Assembly (NCBI GenBank): GCA_022826005.1
Contig: JAJDVT010000127.1
Location: forward strand, 1 to 49,532
DNA from: Gemmatimonadota bacterium
GTDB taxonomy: Bacteria; Gemmatimonadota; Gemmatimonadetes; Longimicrobiales; Gaopeijiaceae
Direction of reading: 5' to 3'
DNA length: 49,532 bases
Below the pieces are notes generated by a model. The model was not told the DNA's origin, made no database searches, and was given only the letters and a program-made list of their open reading frames with translations. This document shows, in pieces, positions 42,689 through 49,532 of the stretch. The stretch's first letter is position 1, and every line of letters begins with the position of its first letter. The position numbers and the translations under genes are program-made.

Positions 42689-44793
42689 CCGCCCTCGACA
42701 GGCCGGTCCAGTTCCTCAAGGGGGTGGGCCCCCGCCGGGCGGAGTCGCTTCAGCGGATTGGGATCCTCACCGCCCGCGACCTGCTCTACCACGTCCCGCG
42801 CCGCTACGACGACGCGTCGACCATCGCCCCCGTCGCCCTCGCCCAGGTCGGGATGGACGTCACGGTCGCGGGCGAGGTCCGCAGCAAGGGCATCGTCCCG
42901 ACCCGCTCCGGGCTGCGCATCTTCCAGGCCGTCATCAGGGACGACAGCGGGCTGATCACCTGCGCCTGGCCCGGCCAGCCATGGGTGGAGCGCCTGCTGC
43001 GCAAGGGCGACCGCATCCTCGTCACCGGTCCGGTGAAGTTCTTCCACGGCCGCCAGATCCAGCCCCGCGAGCACACGATCCTGTCGCGGGCCGACGCCAC
43101 CCCCCCCACCTCGCCCGGCACGATCTTCGTCACGTATCCGGCCACCGAAGATCTCCCACAGTGGATCCTGCGCCGCCTCTTCGCCCTGAATCTTGATCGT
43201 CTTGTCAGCCAGGTCGCCCGCGACGAGTACCTGACCCCCCCCGAACGGCGCGCCCTCAACCTGATCGAGCTCTCCGCCGCGCTCGGGGATCTCCACCGCC
43301 CCCCCTCCCTCGACCGCGTCGGCGCGGCACGCCGCCGCCTCGCATACGACGAGCTCTTCTTTCTCGGCCTGATGCAGGCGCGCGTCCGCCACCAGGCCAC
43401 GCTGGAGCGTCCCGGAATCGCATTCGTCCGCACCAACAGGCTGATCCGCGCTCTGCACGACTCCCTCCCCTTCCGCCTCACCGCGGCGCAGGCCCGCGTG
43501 CTGCGCGAAATCACCGCCGACATGACCTCGCCGCGGCGCATGAACCGGCTCCTGCAGGGCGACGTCGGCTGCGGCAAGACGGTCGTGGCGCTCTTCGCGA
43601 TGCTGCTCGCCGTCGAGGGCGGCTACCAGGCCGCGCTGATGGCGCCCACCGAGATCCTCGCCGACCAGCACGCCGGCGCCATCCGGGAGCTGCTGGGCGG
43701 CCTTCCCGTCGGCGTGGAGGTGCTCCGCGGCTCGGTCACCGGGCGCCGCCGCGACGAGGCGCGCGCGCGGGTGGCGGGCGGCGAGGCGCGCCTGGTCGTC
43801 GGCACCCACGCGCTCATCCAGGAGGGCGTCGAGTTCGACGCGCTCGGGCTCGTGGTGGTGGACGAGCAGCACCGCTTCGGCGTCCGCCAGCGCATGGCCC
43901 TCGCCGAACGCGACCCGCGTCCCGACACGCTCCTGATGTCGGCCACCCCGATCCCGCGCTCGCTCGCGATGACGATGCACGGCGAACTCGATCTTTCGAC
44001 CATCGACGAACTGCCCCCCGGCCGCCGCCCCGTCACCACCCGCCTGGCTGCCCCCGATGAGCGCGCCGGCATCCTGCGCGAGGTCTGCCGCCACCTCGAC
44101 CGGGGCCGCCAGGCGTACCTCGTCTACCCCGCGATCGAGGAGTCGGAGCGCGCCGAACTCCTCGCCGCCGAAGCCGAGTTCGAGCGGCTGGGGCGCGAGG
44201 AGCTGGCCGGCCGCGCGCTCGCCCTGATGCACGGCCGCATGCCCGCCGATGAGAAGGACCGGGTCATGCGCGACTTCCAGGCCGGGAGGATCGAGGTGCT
44301 GGTCGCGACCACGGTGGTCGAGGTCGGGATCGACGTGCCCAACGCGACCGTGATGGTGGTCGAGAACGCCGAGCGCTTCGGGCTCTCCCAGCTGCACCAG
44401 CTGCGCGGCCGCGTGGGGCGGGGGGCGGAGGGGGGGCTGTGCGTGGTGATCACGGGCGAGCCTGCATCCGATCCCCCCGGCGCCGACCCCGCCGACCCCG
44501 CCGCCGCCCGCCTCGCGGCCTTCGCCCGCACCACCGACGGCTTCGAGATCGCGTCGGAAGACCTGCGCATCCGCGGCCAGGGCGACTTCTTCGGCGCCGA
44601 GCAGCACGGCCACGCCACCGAACTGCGCTTCGCCGACCTCCTGAAGCACGACGACCTCATCCGCCCCGCCCGCGAGCGCGCCCGCGCCCTCATCGACGCC
44701 GACCCCCGCCTCGCCGACCCCGCCAACGCGGCCGTCCGCGCCCACCTCGACCGCCGCTACGGCGAACGCGCGAAGCTCTTCGGCGTTGGCTGA
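42685..44793 (+). CDS. recG: ATP-dependent DNA helicase RecG
   Basis: 702 residues. It remodels stalled forks and Holliday junctions. N-terminal wedge domain with FLKGVGPRRAESLQRIGI, then the helicase core: Walker A LLQGDVGCGKTVVAL (near residue 292), DEQHRFGVRQR (DExQ/H box), SATPIPRSL (motif III), and the C-terminal TVVEVGIDVPNATVMVVE and HQLRGRVGRG motifs. Full length is slightly longer than the E. coli protein (693). An insertion of Pro/Asp/Ala residues (about 595-612) lies between late motifs. asnS follows after 29 bp. Confidence 0.97.
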   Translation: MTALDRPVQFLKGVGPRRAESLQRIGILTARDLLYHVPRRYDDASTIAPVALAQVGMDVTVAGEVRSKGIVPTRSGLRIFQAVIRDDSGLITCAWPGQPWVERLLRKGDRILVTGPVKFFHGRQIQPREHTILSRADATPPTSPGTIFVTYPATEDLPQWILRRLFALNLDRLVSQVARDEYLTPPERRALNLIELSAALGDLHRPPSLDRVGAARRRLAYDELFFLGLMQARVRHQATLERPGIAFVRTNRLIRALHDSLPFRLTAAQARVLREITADMTSPRRMNRLLQGDVGCGKTVVALFAMLLAVEGGYQAALMAPTEILADQHAGAIRELLGGLPVGVEVLRGSVTGRRRDEARARVAGGEARLVVGTHALIQEGVEFDALGLVVVDEQHRFGVRQRMALAERDPRPDTLLMSATPIPRSLAMTMHGELDLSTIDELPPGRRPVTTRLAAPDERAGILREVCRHLDRGRQAYLVYPAIEESERAELLAAEAEFERLGREELAGRALALMHGRMPADEKDRVMRDFQAGRIEVLVATTVVEVGIDVPNATVMVVENAERFGLSQLHQLRGRVGRGAEGGLCVVITGEPASDPPGADPADPAAARLAAFARTTDGFEIASEDLRIRGQGDFFGAEQHGHATELRFADLLKHDDLIRPARERARALIDADPRLADPANAAVRAHLDRRYGERAKLFGVG

Positions 44794-44822
44794 TCCCCCG
44801 CTCACTGGTAGCTTCCGAACCC

Positions 44823-46106
44823 ATGACCATCAAGGACCTCCCCCGACGCCCCGGCGAGACCGTCACCGTCACCGGCTGGATCGCGACCCTGCGCGTGCAC
44901 GCGCGCGTGGCTTTTATCGTCCTGCGCGACGGGACCGGCGTCGTCCAGGGCGTCGTCGTCAAATCGCAACTTCCCGACGACATATGGGAGCTCGCCACCG
45001 CCCTCACCCAGGAGAGCTGCATCGCGCTCACCGGCGTGGTCCGCGCCGACGCCCGCGCCCCCGGCGGCCACGAGCTCACCGTCACCGCAATCGAGCTCAT
45101 CGGCGCCAGCGAGGAGTTCCCCATCCAGCCCAAGGAGCACGGCGTCGAATTCCTCCTCGACCACCGCCATCTGTGGCTGCGTTCGAACAGGCAGCGGGCG
45201 GGCCTCAGGGTGCGCGCCGAGGTCGAGCAGGCGATCCACGACTTCTTCTACGAGCGGGATTTCGTGCGCATCGACACGCCCATCCTCACCGGCTCCATCG
45301 GCGAATCGGCGGGGACGCTCTTCGAGACCGACTACTTCGGCGAGCGCGCGTTCCTGGCCCAGACCGGCCAGCTATACGCCGAGTGCGCGTGCCCCGCGTT
45401 CCGCAAGGTCTACTGCTTCGGACCGACCTTCCGGGCGGAGAAGTCGAAGACCCGCCGCCACCTGACCGAGTTCTGGATGATCGAGCCCGAAGTCGCGTTC
45501 GCGGACTCGAACGACAACATGGACCTCCAGGAGGAGTTCGTCAGCTACATCGTCGCGCGCGCGCTCGAACGCTGCGGTCCCGAACTGGAGGTCCTCGAAC
45601 GGGACGTGGGCATGCTTGAATCGGTAACGCCGCCCTTCCCCCGAATCAGCTATGGCGAGGCGGTCGAGCGCCTGAACGCCGAGGGCCACCCCTTCGAGTG
45701 GGGCCGCGACCTGGGCGCCGTCGACGAGTCGACCATCTCCAGCTGGTTCGACCGCCCGGTCTTCGTCTACAACTACCCCAGGGAGGCCAAGGCCTTCTAC
45801 ATGAAGGAGAACCCGGACGACCCGCGCACCGCGCTCTGCAACGACCTGCTGGCCCCGGAGGGGTACGGCGAAATCATCGGCGGCAGCCAGCGCGAGGACG
45901 ACCTCGACCGGCTCCTCGCCAGGATCCGCGAAGAGCAGCTCCCTGAAGCAGCCTACGACTGGTACCTCGACCTGCGCCGTTATGGCACGTTCCCGCATTC
46001 CGGGTTCGGCCTCGGCCTCGAACGGACGGTCGGCTGGATCACCGGCCGCCCCCACATCCGCGAACTCGTCCCCTTCCCGAGGCTGATCAACCGGCTGAAG
46101 CCTTGA
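44823..46106 (+). CDS. asnS: Asparaginyl-tRNA synthetase
   Basis: 427 residues. It charges tRNA-Asn with asparagine. N-terminal OB-fold (TVTVTGWIATLRVHARVAFIVLRDGTG), then the class II core with FETDYFGERAFLAQTGQLYAE, FGPTFRAEKSKTRRHLTEFWMIEPE (motif 2) and GFGLGLERTVGWITG (motif 3). The EKS and the LTEF stretches match AsnRS more closely than AspRS. ATG 44823 is chosen because the frame stays open through recG and only this start gives the OB-fold directly. The dehydrogenase after it starts inside its stop (TTGA). Confidence 0.93.
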   Translation: MTIKDLPRRPGETVTVTGWIATLRVHARVAFIVLRDGTGVVQGVVVKSQLPDDIWELATALTQESCIALTGVVRADARAPGGHELTVTAIELIGASEEFPIQPKEHGVEFLLDHRHLWLRSNRQRAGLRVRAEVEQAIHDFFYERDFVRIDTPILTGSIGESAGTLFETDYFGERAFLAQTGQLYAECACPAFRKVYCFGPTFRAEKSKTRRHLTEFWMIEPEVAFADSNDNMDLQEEFVSYIVARALERCGPELEVLERDVGMLESVTPPFPRISYGEAVERLNAEGHPFEWGRDLGAVDESTISSWFDRPVFVYNYPREAKAFYMKENPDDPRTALCNDLLAPEGYGEIIGGSQREDDLDRLLARIREEQLPEAAYDWYLDLRRYGTFPHSGFGLGLERTVGWITGRPHIRELVPFPRLINRLKP

Positions 46107-47161
46107 CCGCCACGATCGTCATCGACCTGCGCGACCGCCGCCCGGTCTGGGAGCTGCCGGACGGCGCCCGCAAGGCGATCACGGCCTCGCTCCCGCCCGG
46201 CTGGACGGTGCGCTTCATGGAGACGCTCTCGGACGGCTCTGGCGACGGCACCGGGCGGGTGACCGGCGAGCTGCTCGAAGCGGTGGCTGAGGCACGGGTC
46301 TACATGGGCTACGGTATCCCCGCCGAGGTTCTTGATCATGGACGGCGGCTCGAATGGGTGCACTCCGGCGCAGCCGGGGTCGCCTCGTCGCTGCACGCCG
46401 TGATGCTCTCCAGCGATGTCCTCTTCACCAACTCCGCGGGCGTCCATGCCGTGCCGATGGCCGAGACCGTCATGGCGATGATCCTCCACTTCGCGCGGGG
46501 CCTGGACGTGGCCGTGCGGGCCCAGCGGGACGGGCGGTGGAGCGCCCCCGAGTACTGGGCCGCCACCGCTCCGGTCACCGAAGTGGGCGCCTCGACGGTT
46601 GGCATCCTCGGCTTCGGCGGGATCGGCCGCGAAGTCGCACGCAAGGCCGCCGCCATGGGCGCGAGGGTCATCGGGGTCCGGCGGGGCGGGGATGATATGC
46701 TATCGTGTATAATCGACGACGACAAATATAACTTAGTATATGAAGTAGGTGCCGGGCGGGATGTTCTAGACCACACGATAGGCCAATCCGACTATCTCGT
46801 CCTGGCGCTTCCCGAGACCGCGCAGACCCGCGGTCTCATGACGGCTGAGCGCCTGTTCGCGATGAAACCCGGCGCGGTGCTGATCAATGTCGCAAGGGGA
46901 CGCCTGGTGGATGAAGACGCCCTGCTGGACGCCCTCGACTCGGGACGGCTCAGGGGCGCCGGCCTCGATGTCTTCCACACGGAGCCGCTCCCCGCCGGCC
47001 ATCCCTTCTACCGGCATCCCCGGGTGCTGATGACGCCCCACATCTCTGCCACCACACGCCTCTTCTGGGACCGGCAGACCGAGTTGATCACCGAAAACAT
47101 CGGGCGGTTCGCCCGCGGGGAGCCCCTCAGGAACCTGGTGGACAGGGTGGCCGGCTACTAG
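46103..47161 (+). CDS. D-2-hydroxyacid dehydrogenase family protein
   Basis: 352 residues from TTG 46103, overlapping the asnS stop. NAD(P)-dependent oxidoreductase of the SerA/PdxB superfamily: GILGFGGIGREVARKA (dinucleotide loop near residue 170), the catalytic Arg in NVARGRLVDEDAL, Glu in DVFHTEPLP and His in TPHISATT. Substrate is unknown. A 110-bp stretch (46690-46800) is markedly AT-rich with codons such as TTA, ATA and GTA, in the segment after GVRR. It reads through in frame, so the gene is intact. Convergent with the mazG-like gene, stops overlapping by two bases. Confidence 0.88.
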   Translation: MTATIVIDLRDRRPVWELPDGARKAITASLPPGWTVRFMETLSDGSGDGTGRVTGELLEAVAEARVYMGYGIPAEVLDHGRRLEWVHSGAAGVASSLHAVMLSSDVLFTNSAGVHAVPMAETVMAMILHFARGLDVAVRAQRDGRWSAPEYWAATAPVTEVGASTVGILGFGGIGREVARKAAAMGARVIGVRRGGDDMLSCIIDDDKYNLVYEVGAGRDVLDHTIGQSDYLVLALPETAQTRGLMTAERLFAMKPGAVLINVARGRLVDEDALLDALDSGRLRGAGLDVFHTEPLPAGHPFYRHPRVLMTPHISATTRLFWDRQTELITENIGRFARGEPLRNLVDRVAGY

Positions 47162-47589
47162 AAGCCCCGCGACTTGACCTCGTCCCAGATCCGGTCCAGC
47201 GGGCCGAGTTCGGTCCCCGGCATGGGCAGACCGCGCCGCCGCGCGATGCGTTCGACCTCGGCGAACCGCCGCCCGAACCTGGCCGTCGCGCGCCCCAGGG
47301 CGGAAGCCGGATCGATGCCCAGCAGGCGCGCGACGTTCACCACCGCGAAGAGCAGATCCCCAACCTCATCGAGGAGCTGTTCTTCGCCCAGCCCGCCCTG
47401 AGTGCCGGGCCCGCCCTGAGAGCCGCGGCCGCCACGTTGGCCCATCAGGGCGGCCACCTCATTTGTTTCCTCGCTGACCTTCTCGAGTGCGCCATCAGGG
47501 CCGGGCCAGTCAAAGCCCTTGTTGGCAGCCGCTGCCTGGACGGAAGCGGCCCGGGTCAGGGCACACTCCTGGTCGGAAGTTCGGGTCAT
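47158..47589 (-). CDS. mazG: MazG-like nucleotide pyrophosphohydrolase (single domain)
   Basis: 143 residues. The MazG all-alpha NTP-PPase fold is shown by E40-E41-x-x-E44 and E75-x-x-D78 (the metal-binding pattern), with WPGPDGALEKVSEETNE before and LLDEVGDLLFAVVNVARLLGIDP after. It would hydrolyse nucleoside triphosphates, possibly abnormal ones, to the monophosphate. A Gly/Gln-rich insertion (about residues 51-67) sits between the metal ligand pairs, coming from two direct CCCGCCCTGAG repeats at 47391-47420. The usual tandem second MazG domain is absent. The GTG or ATG start at 47589 is uncertain. Confidence 0.8.
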   Translation of the reverse strand: MTRTSDQECALTRAASVQAAAANKGFDWPGPDGALEKVSEETNEVAALMGQRGGRGSQGGPGTQGGLGEEQLLDEVGDLLFAVVNVARLLGIDPASALGRATARFGRRFAEVERIARRRGLPMPGTELGPLDRIWDEVKSRGF

Positions 47590-48193
47590 GGGTCAGGCCG
47601 GTGTTCACCACTATGCCAGCGCGAGCATGGCGGCCAGCGCGGGCAAAACCCCAGTGCGCATCGTCGCTTCGGTTTCTTCTCCGTTCGGGTGATCCCGGCG
47701 GCCCGCCACGCGAGGCGAGACCACCGGCACCACACATGGTAGGCGTTTCGACGCCCGAACCGCAACCCAACGGGACTTCTGTGTGGTGGATCGAGGCGGT
47801 GCTTCGCGTCATCCGGTCTTCGGTGCCGAAACCGTGTTCGCGGAGTTGCTTGCCGATGGGGGCGGGGGCCATCCGGGACGGCTGCGAGAGGCGAGGGCGC
47901 CGGGCTGACAGGGCGCAACGAGTGCGTGAGCACCGCGGTCCAGCGCGGATTCGTGGCCCCCGCGCCCAACAGAGCATGCGGGTGTCCCAACGTTTGCCGC
48001 GGAAGCGGGGTGGGCTGCGCGGCCATCGGCATGCCGGGCCGACCCCACCCCGTTTTGCGGCTGAGTCGCCTTGGCGGGCCATAGTGGCAACAAGCGTCCC
48101 AAACGGCTGAACCAAAGGCCGATTTCGCCATGGCTGGTGCGGATTTTCGGCTTAAATTCGGTACATGCCATTCGGGATGGACGGGAGGAGACG
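47590..48193. other. 604-bp region without a recognised gene
   Basis: Several overlapping open frames exist on both strands (47586-48131, 47510-48115) but none has a family-like sequence or consistent codon use, so none is called. A stem CGGGGTGGG (48006-48014) and CCCACCCCG (48044-48052) followed by TTTT could be a terminator reading rightward. It ends with a GGGAGGAG ribosome-binding site at 48183-48190 for the next gene. Confidence 0.5.
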
Positions 48194-49447
48194 ATGAGTG
48201 TATCGGAGCTGAGCGAACGGATCGCGGAGCTGGCGGCGCGGATCACCGTGGCGCGCTACGAACTGCTGACGCTGGTGAGAGAGTTCGACAGGCGGGAGGG
48301 GTGGGTTGCCGAGGGGTTCGAAACGGGTGTGGACTGGCTGGCGTGGCGGATTGGGGTGATGCCGGGAACGGCGCGCGAGCATCTGCGGGTGGCGTACGCG
48401 CTGGAGGAGCTGCCGCGGACCTCGGAAGCGATGAAGCGGGGACTGATCTCGTACACTAAGGTGCGGGAGATCACGCGGGCGGGCACGCCGGAGAACGAGG
48501 CTGTGCTGCTGGAATACGCCCTGGCTGGCTCGGCGGTGAAGCTGCGGCGGATGGTGCTGGGGTGGAAGCGTTTCGGACGGGAGGGCGAGGTCGATGCGGA
48601 AGAGCGGCGGCACAGGAGCCGGCGCCTGACCGTGGCGGTCGACGACGAGGGAGTGATGGTGGTGCGGGGGCGGCTGGAGCCGGAGGTGGGAGCGGTGCTG
48701 ATGCGGGCGCTGGAGGCGGCCGGCGACGCGGCGTACCGGGAGGAGGATCCCGAGGCGCGGCCGAGCGCGGCGCAACGGCGGGCCGATGCGGCGGGCCTGT
48801 TGGCGGAGCGGGCTCTGGCGGCGGGCTTCGGGGGTGGTGGGGAGTCGGGGAGCCGGGCGGAACGCTACCAGGTGGTGGTGCACACGGAGGCCGATACGCT
48901 GGCGGAGGCGGGCGAGCCCGGACGCTCGGAGGTCGACGGGGTGCGGGTGTGCGCGGAGACGTCGCGGCGGCTGGCGTGCGACGCAGCCGTGGTGCCCATG
49001 GTGCACGGGGACGGCGGGAAGGTGCTGAGCGTAGGACGGAAGACGCGGACGGTTCCCGCCCACATCCGGCGCGCGCTGGAGGAGCGGGACCGGGGGTGCC
49101 GGTACCCGGGGTGCGGGAGCCGGTTCACCGACGCGCACCACGTGCGGCACTGGGCGGACGGCGGCGAGACGAGTCTGGCGAACCTGGTGCTGCTGTGCCG
49201 GCGGCACCACCGGGCGGTGCATGAGGGCCGGGCGAAGATGGGACTCGATCGGGAGGGCAAGGCGGTGTTCTTCACACCTGCGGGCAAGGTGATCGGGAGC
49301 GCGCCGCCGGCGCGGGCGGCCACCGGGACACTGCCTCCCGCGCCGCCCGAGCCGCCGGGCCGGCTCTGGAACGGGTCCGCCCGCTTCAAGGACTGGGCCA
49401 TCCCCTGGAAGATCACCATCGCCGCCCGGGAAGGCGTGGATCCATGA
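48194..49447 (+). CDS. DUF222/HNH endonuclease (13E12-repeat family)
   Basis: 417 residues from ATG 48194, with GGGAGGAG ribosome-binding site. N-terminal DUF222 domain (LTLVREFDRREGWVAEGF, then VDWLAWRIGVMPGTAREHLRVA and ISYTKVREITRAGTPENE). C-terminal HNH domain with GCRYPGCGSRFTDAHHVRHWADGGET and LVLLCRRHHRAVHEG, holding the zinc cysteines and catalytic histidines. Unlike the copy at the left edge it has no Ala-rich repeat linker, and its conserved RVCAETSRRLACDA is not encoded by a palindrome. DNA nuclease activity is assumed from the HNH fold. The family is often multicopy and linked with mobile DNA; 13E12 genes in mycobacteria host phage attachment sites. Confidence 0.9.
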   Translation: MSVSELSERIAELAARITVARYELLTLVREFDRREGWVAEGFETGVDWLAWRIGVMPGTAREHLRVAYALEELPRTSEAMKRGLISYTKVREITRAGTPENEAVLLEYALAGSAVKLRRMVLGWKRFGREGEVDAEERRHRSRRLTVAVDDEGVMVVRGRLEPEVGAVLMRALEAAGDAAYREEDPEARPSAAQRRADAAGLLAERALAAGFGGGGESGSRAERYQVVVHTEADTLAEAGEPGRSEVDGVRVCAETSRRLACDAAVVPMVHGDGGKVLSVGRKTRTVPAHIRRALEERDRGCRYPGCGSRFTDAHHVRHWADGGETSLANLVLLCRRHHRAVHEGRAKMGLDREGKAVFFTPAGKVIGSAPPARAATGTLPPAPPEPPGRLWNGSARFKDWAIPWKITIAAREGVDP

Positions 49448-49479
49448 CGCAGACATCGCGGCCCGGGACGAGTGCGGGT

Positions 49480-49532
49480 GCCCCCCCACCCCCCACCACC
49501 CCATATTCCCCCCCCACCCCCCCCACCACCCC
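49480..49532. repeat. C-rich low-complexity sequence at window end
   Basis: Runs of C broken by single A, with units like CCCCACC, continue to the last base. No coding frame is seen. Such sequence may be natural or may reflect an assembly edge. Confidence 0.8.

Noticed and set aside
47510-48115. Hypothetical protein on the minus strand (201 codons)
   Set aside because: Competing frames on both strands are similarly open, composition is Arg/Pro/Gly-rich, and no family feature is visible.
1-49447. Composite transposon bounded by the two HNH genes
   Set aside because: The two genes are too different in sequence and structure to be flanking copies, and the interior is mostly conserved core genes.

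Overview
The window is GC-rich bacterial chromosome from a diderm: it carries lipoproteins, a predicted outer-membrane barrel and a meso-DAP-type MurE. Several tandem 6-bladed beta-propeller proteins, paired DUF222/HNH genes, DUF2911 and the division/cell-wall gene order suggest a member of Gemmatimonadota or a close relative. That placement is inferred from gene content and was not tested by alignment.

Layout. 1-1274 (-): a DUF222/HNH endonuclease gene cut by the left edge, with a tandem-repeat-expanded linker and a 16-bp palindrome that recurs upstream of the gene. 1394-1453: three stacked palindromes between this gene and a beta-propeller lipoprotein gene. 2777-5749 (-): outer-membrane channel, sodium:solute symporter and its DUF4212 small subunit. 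5957-6874 (+): Fic protein. 6876-8543 (-): formate--tetrahydrofolate ligase. 8824-11339 (+): two tandem paralogous beta-propeller genes. 11554-16130 (-): NAD-linked formate dehydrogenase (NuoE/NuoF-type diaphorase, then a catalytic subunit with an in-frame UGA read as selenocysteine). 16316-19459 (+): fdhD, a mobA-mobB fusion and a HGSNAT-like membrane acyltransferase. 19519-20085 (-): DUF2911 protein. 20411-22177 (+): TPR protein ending in a strong terminator.

22326-47161 (+) is one almost gapless run: mraZ, rsmH, ftsL, ftsI, murE, murF, mraY, murD, ftsW, murG, murC, ftsQ, ftsA, ftsZ, then an M23 peptidase, a VWA-like membrane protein, ftsY, recG, asnS and a 2-hydroxyacid dehydrogenase. Most junctions are 4-nt ATGA/GTGA overlaps. 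murB and ddl are not in the run. A MraZ operator overlaps the promoter. A convergent mazG-like gene follows (47158-47589), then about 600 bp without a recognised gene and a second DUF222/HNH gene (48194-49447). The window ends in C-rich low-complexity sequence.

Functionally, the left half holds a formate module: oxidation by the Sec-dependent dehydrogenase, activation onto tetrahydrofolate by Fhs, and Mo-cofactor maturation by FdhD and MobAB. The right half is the peptidoglycan-precursor and divisome cluster. The most notable observation is the selenocysteine formate dehydrogenase: translation is continuous through UGA at 13240-13242 and the SECIS-like hairpin matches the E. coli fdhF geometry. 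Next are the palindrome systems around the first HNH gene. No rRNA, tRNA, CRISPR array or insertion sequence was recognised.
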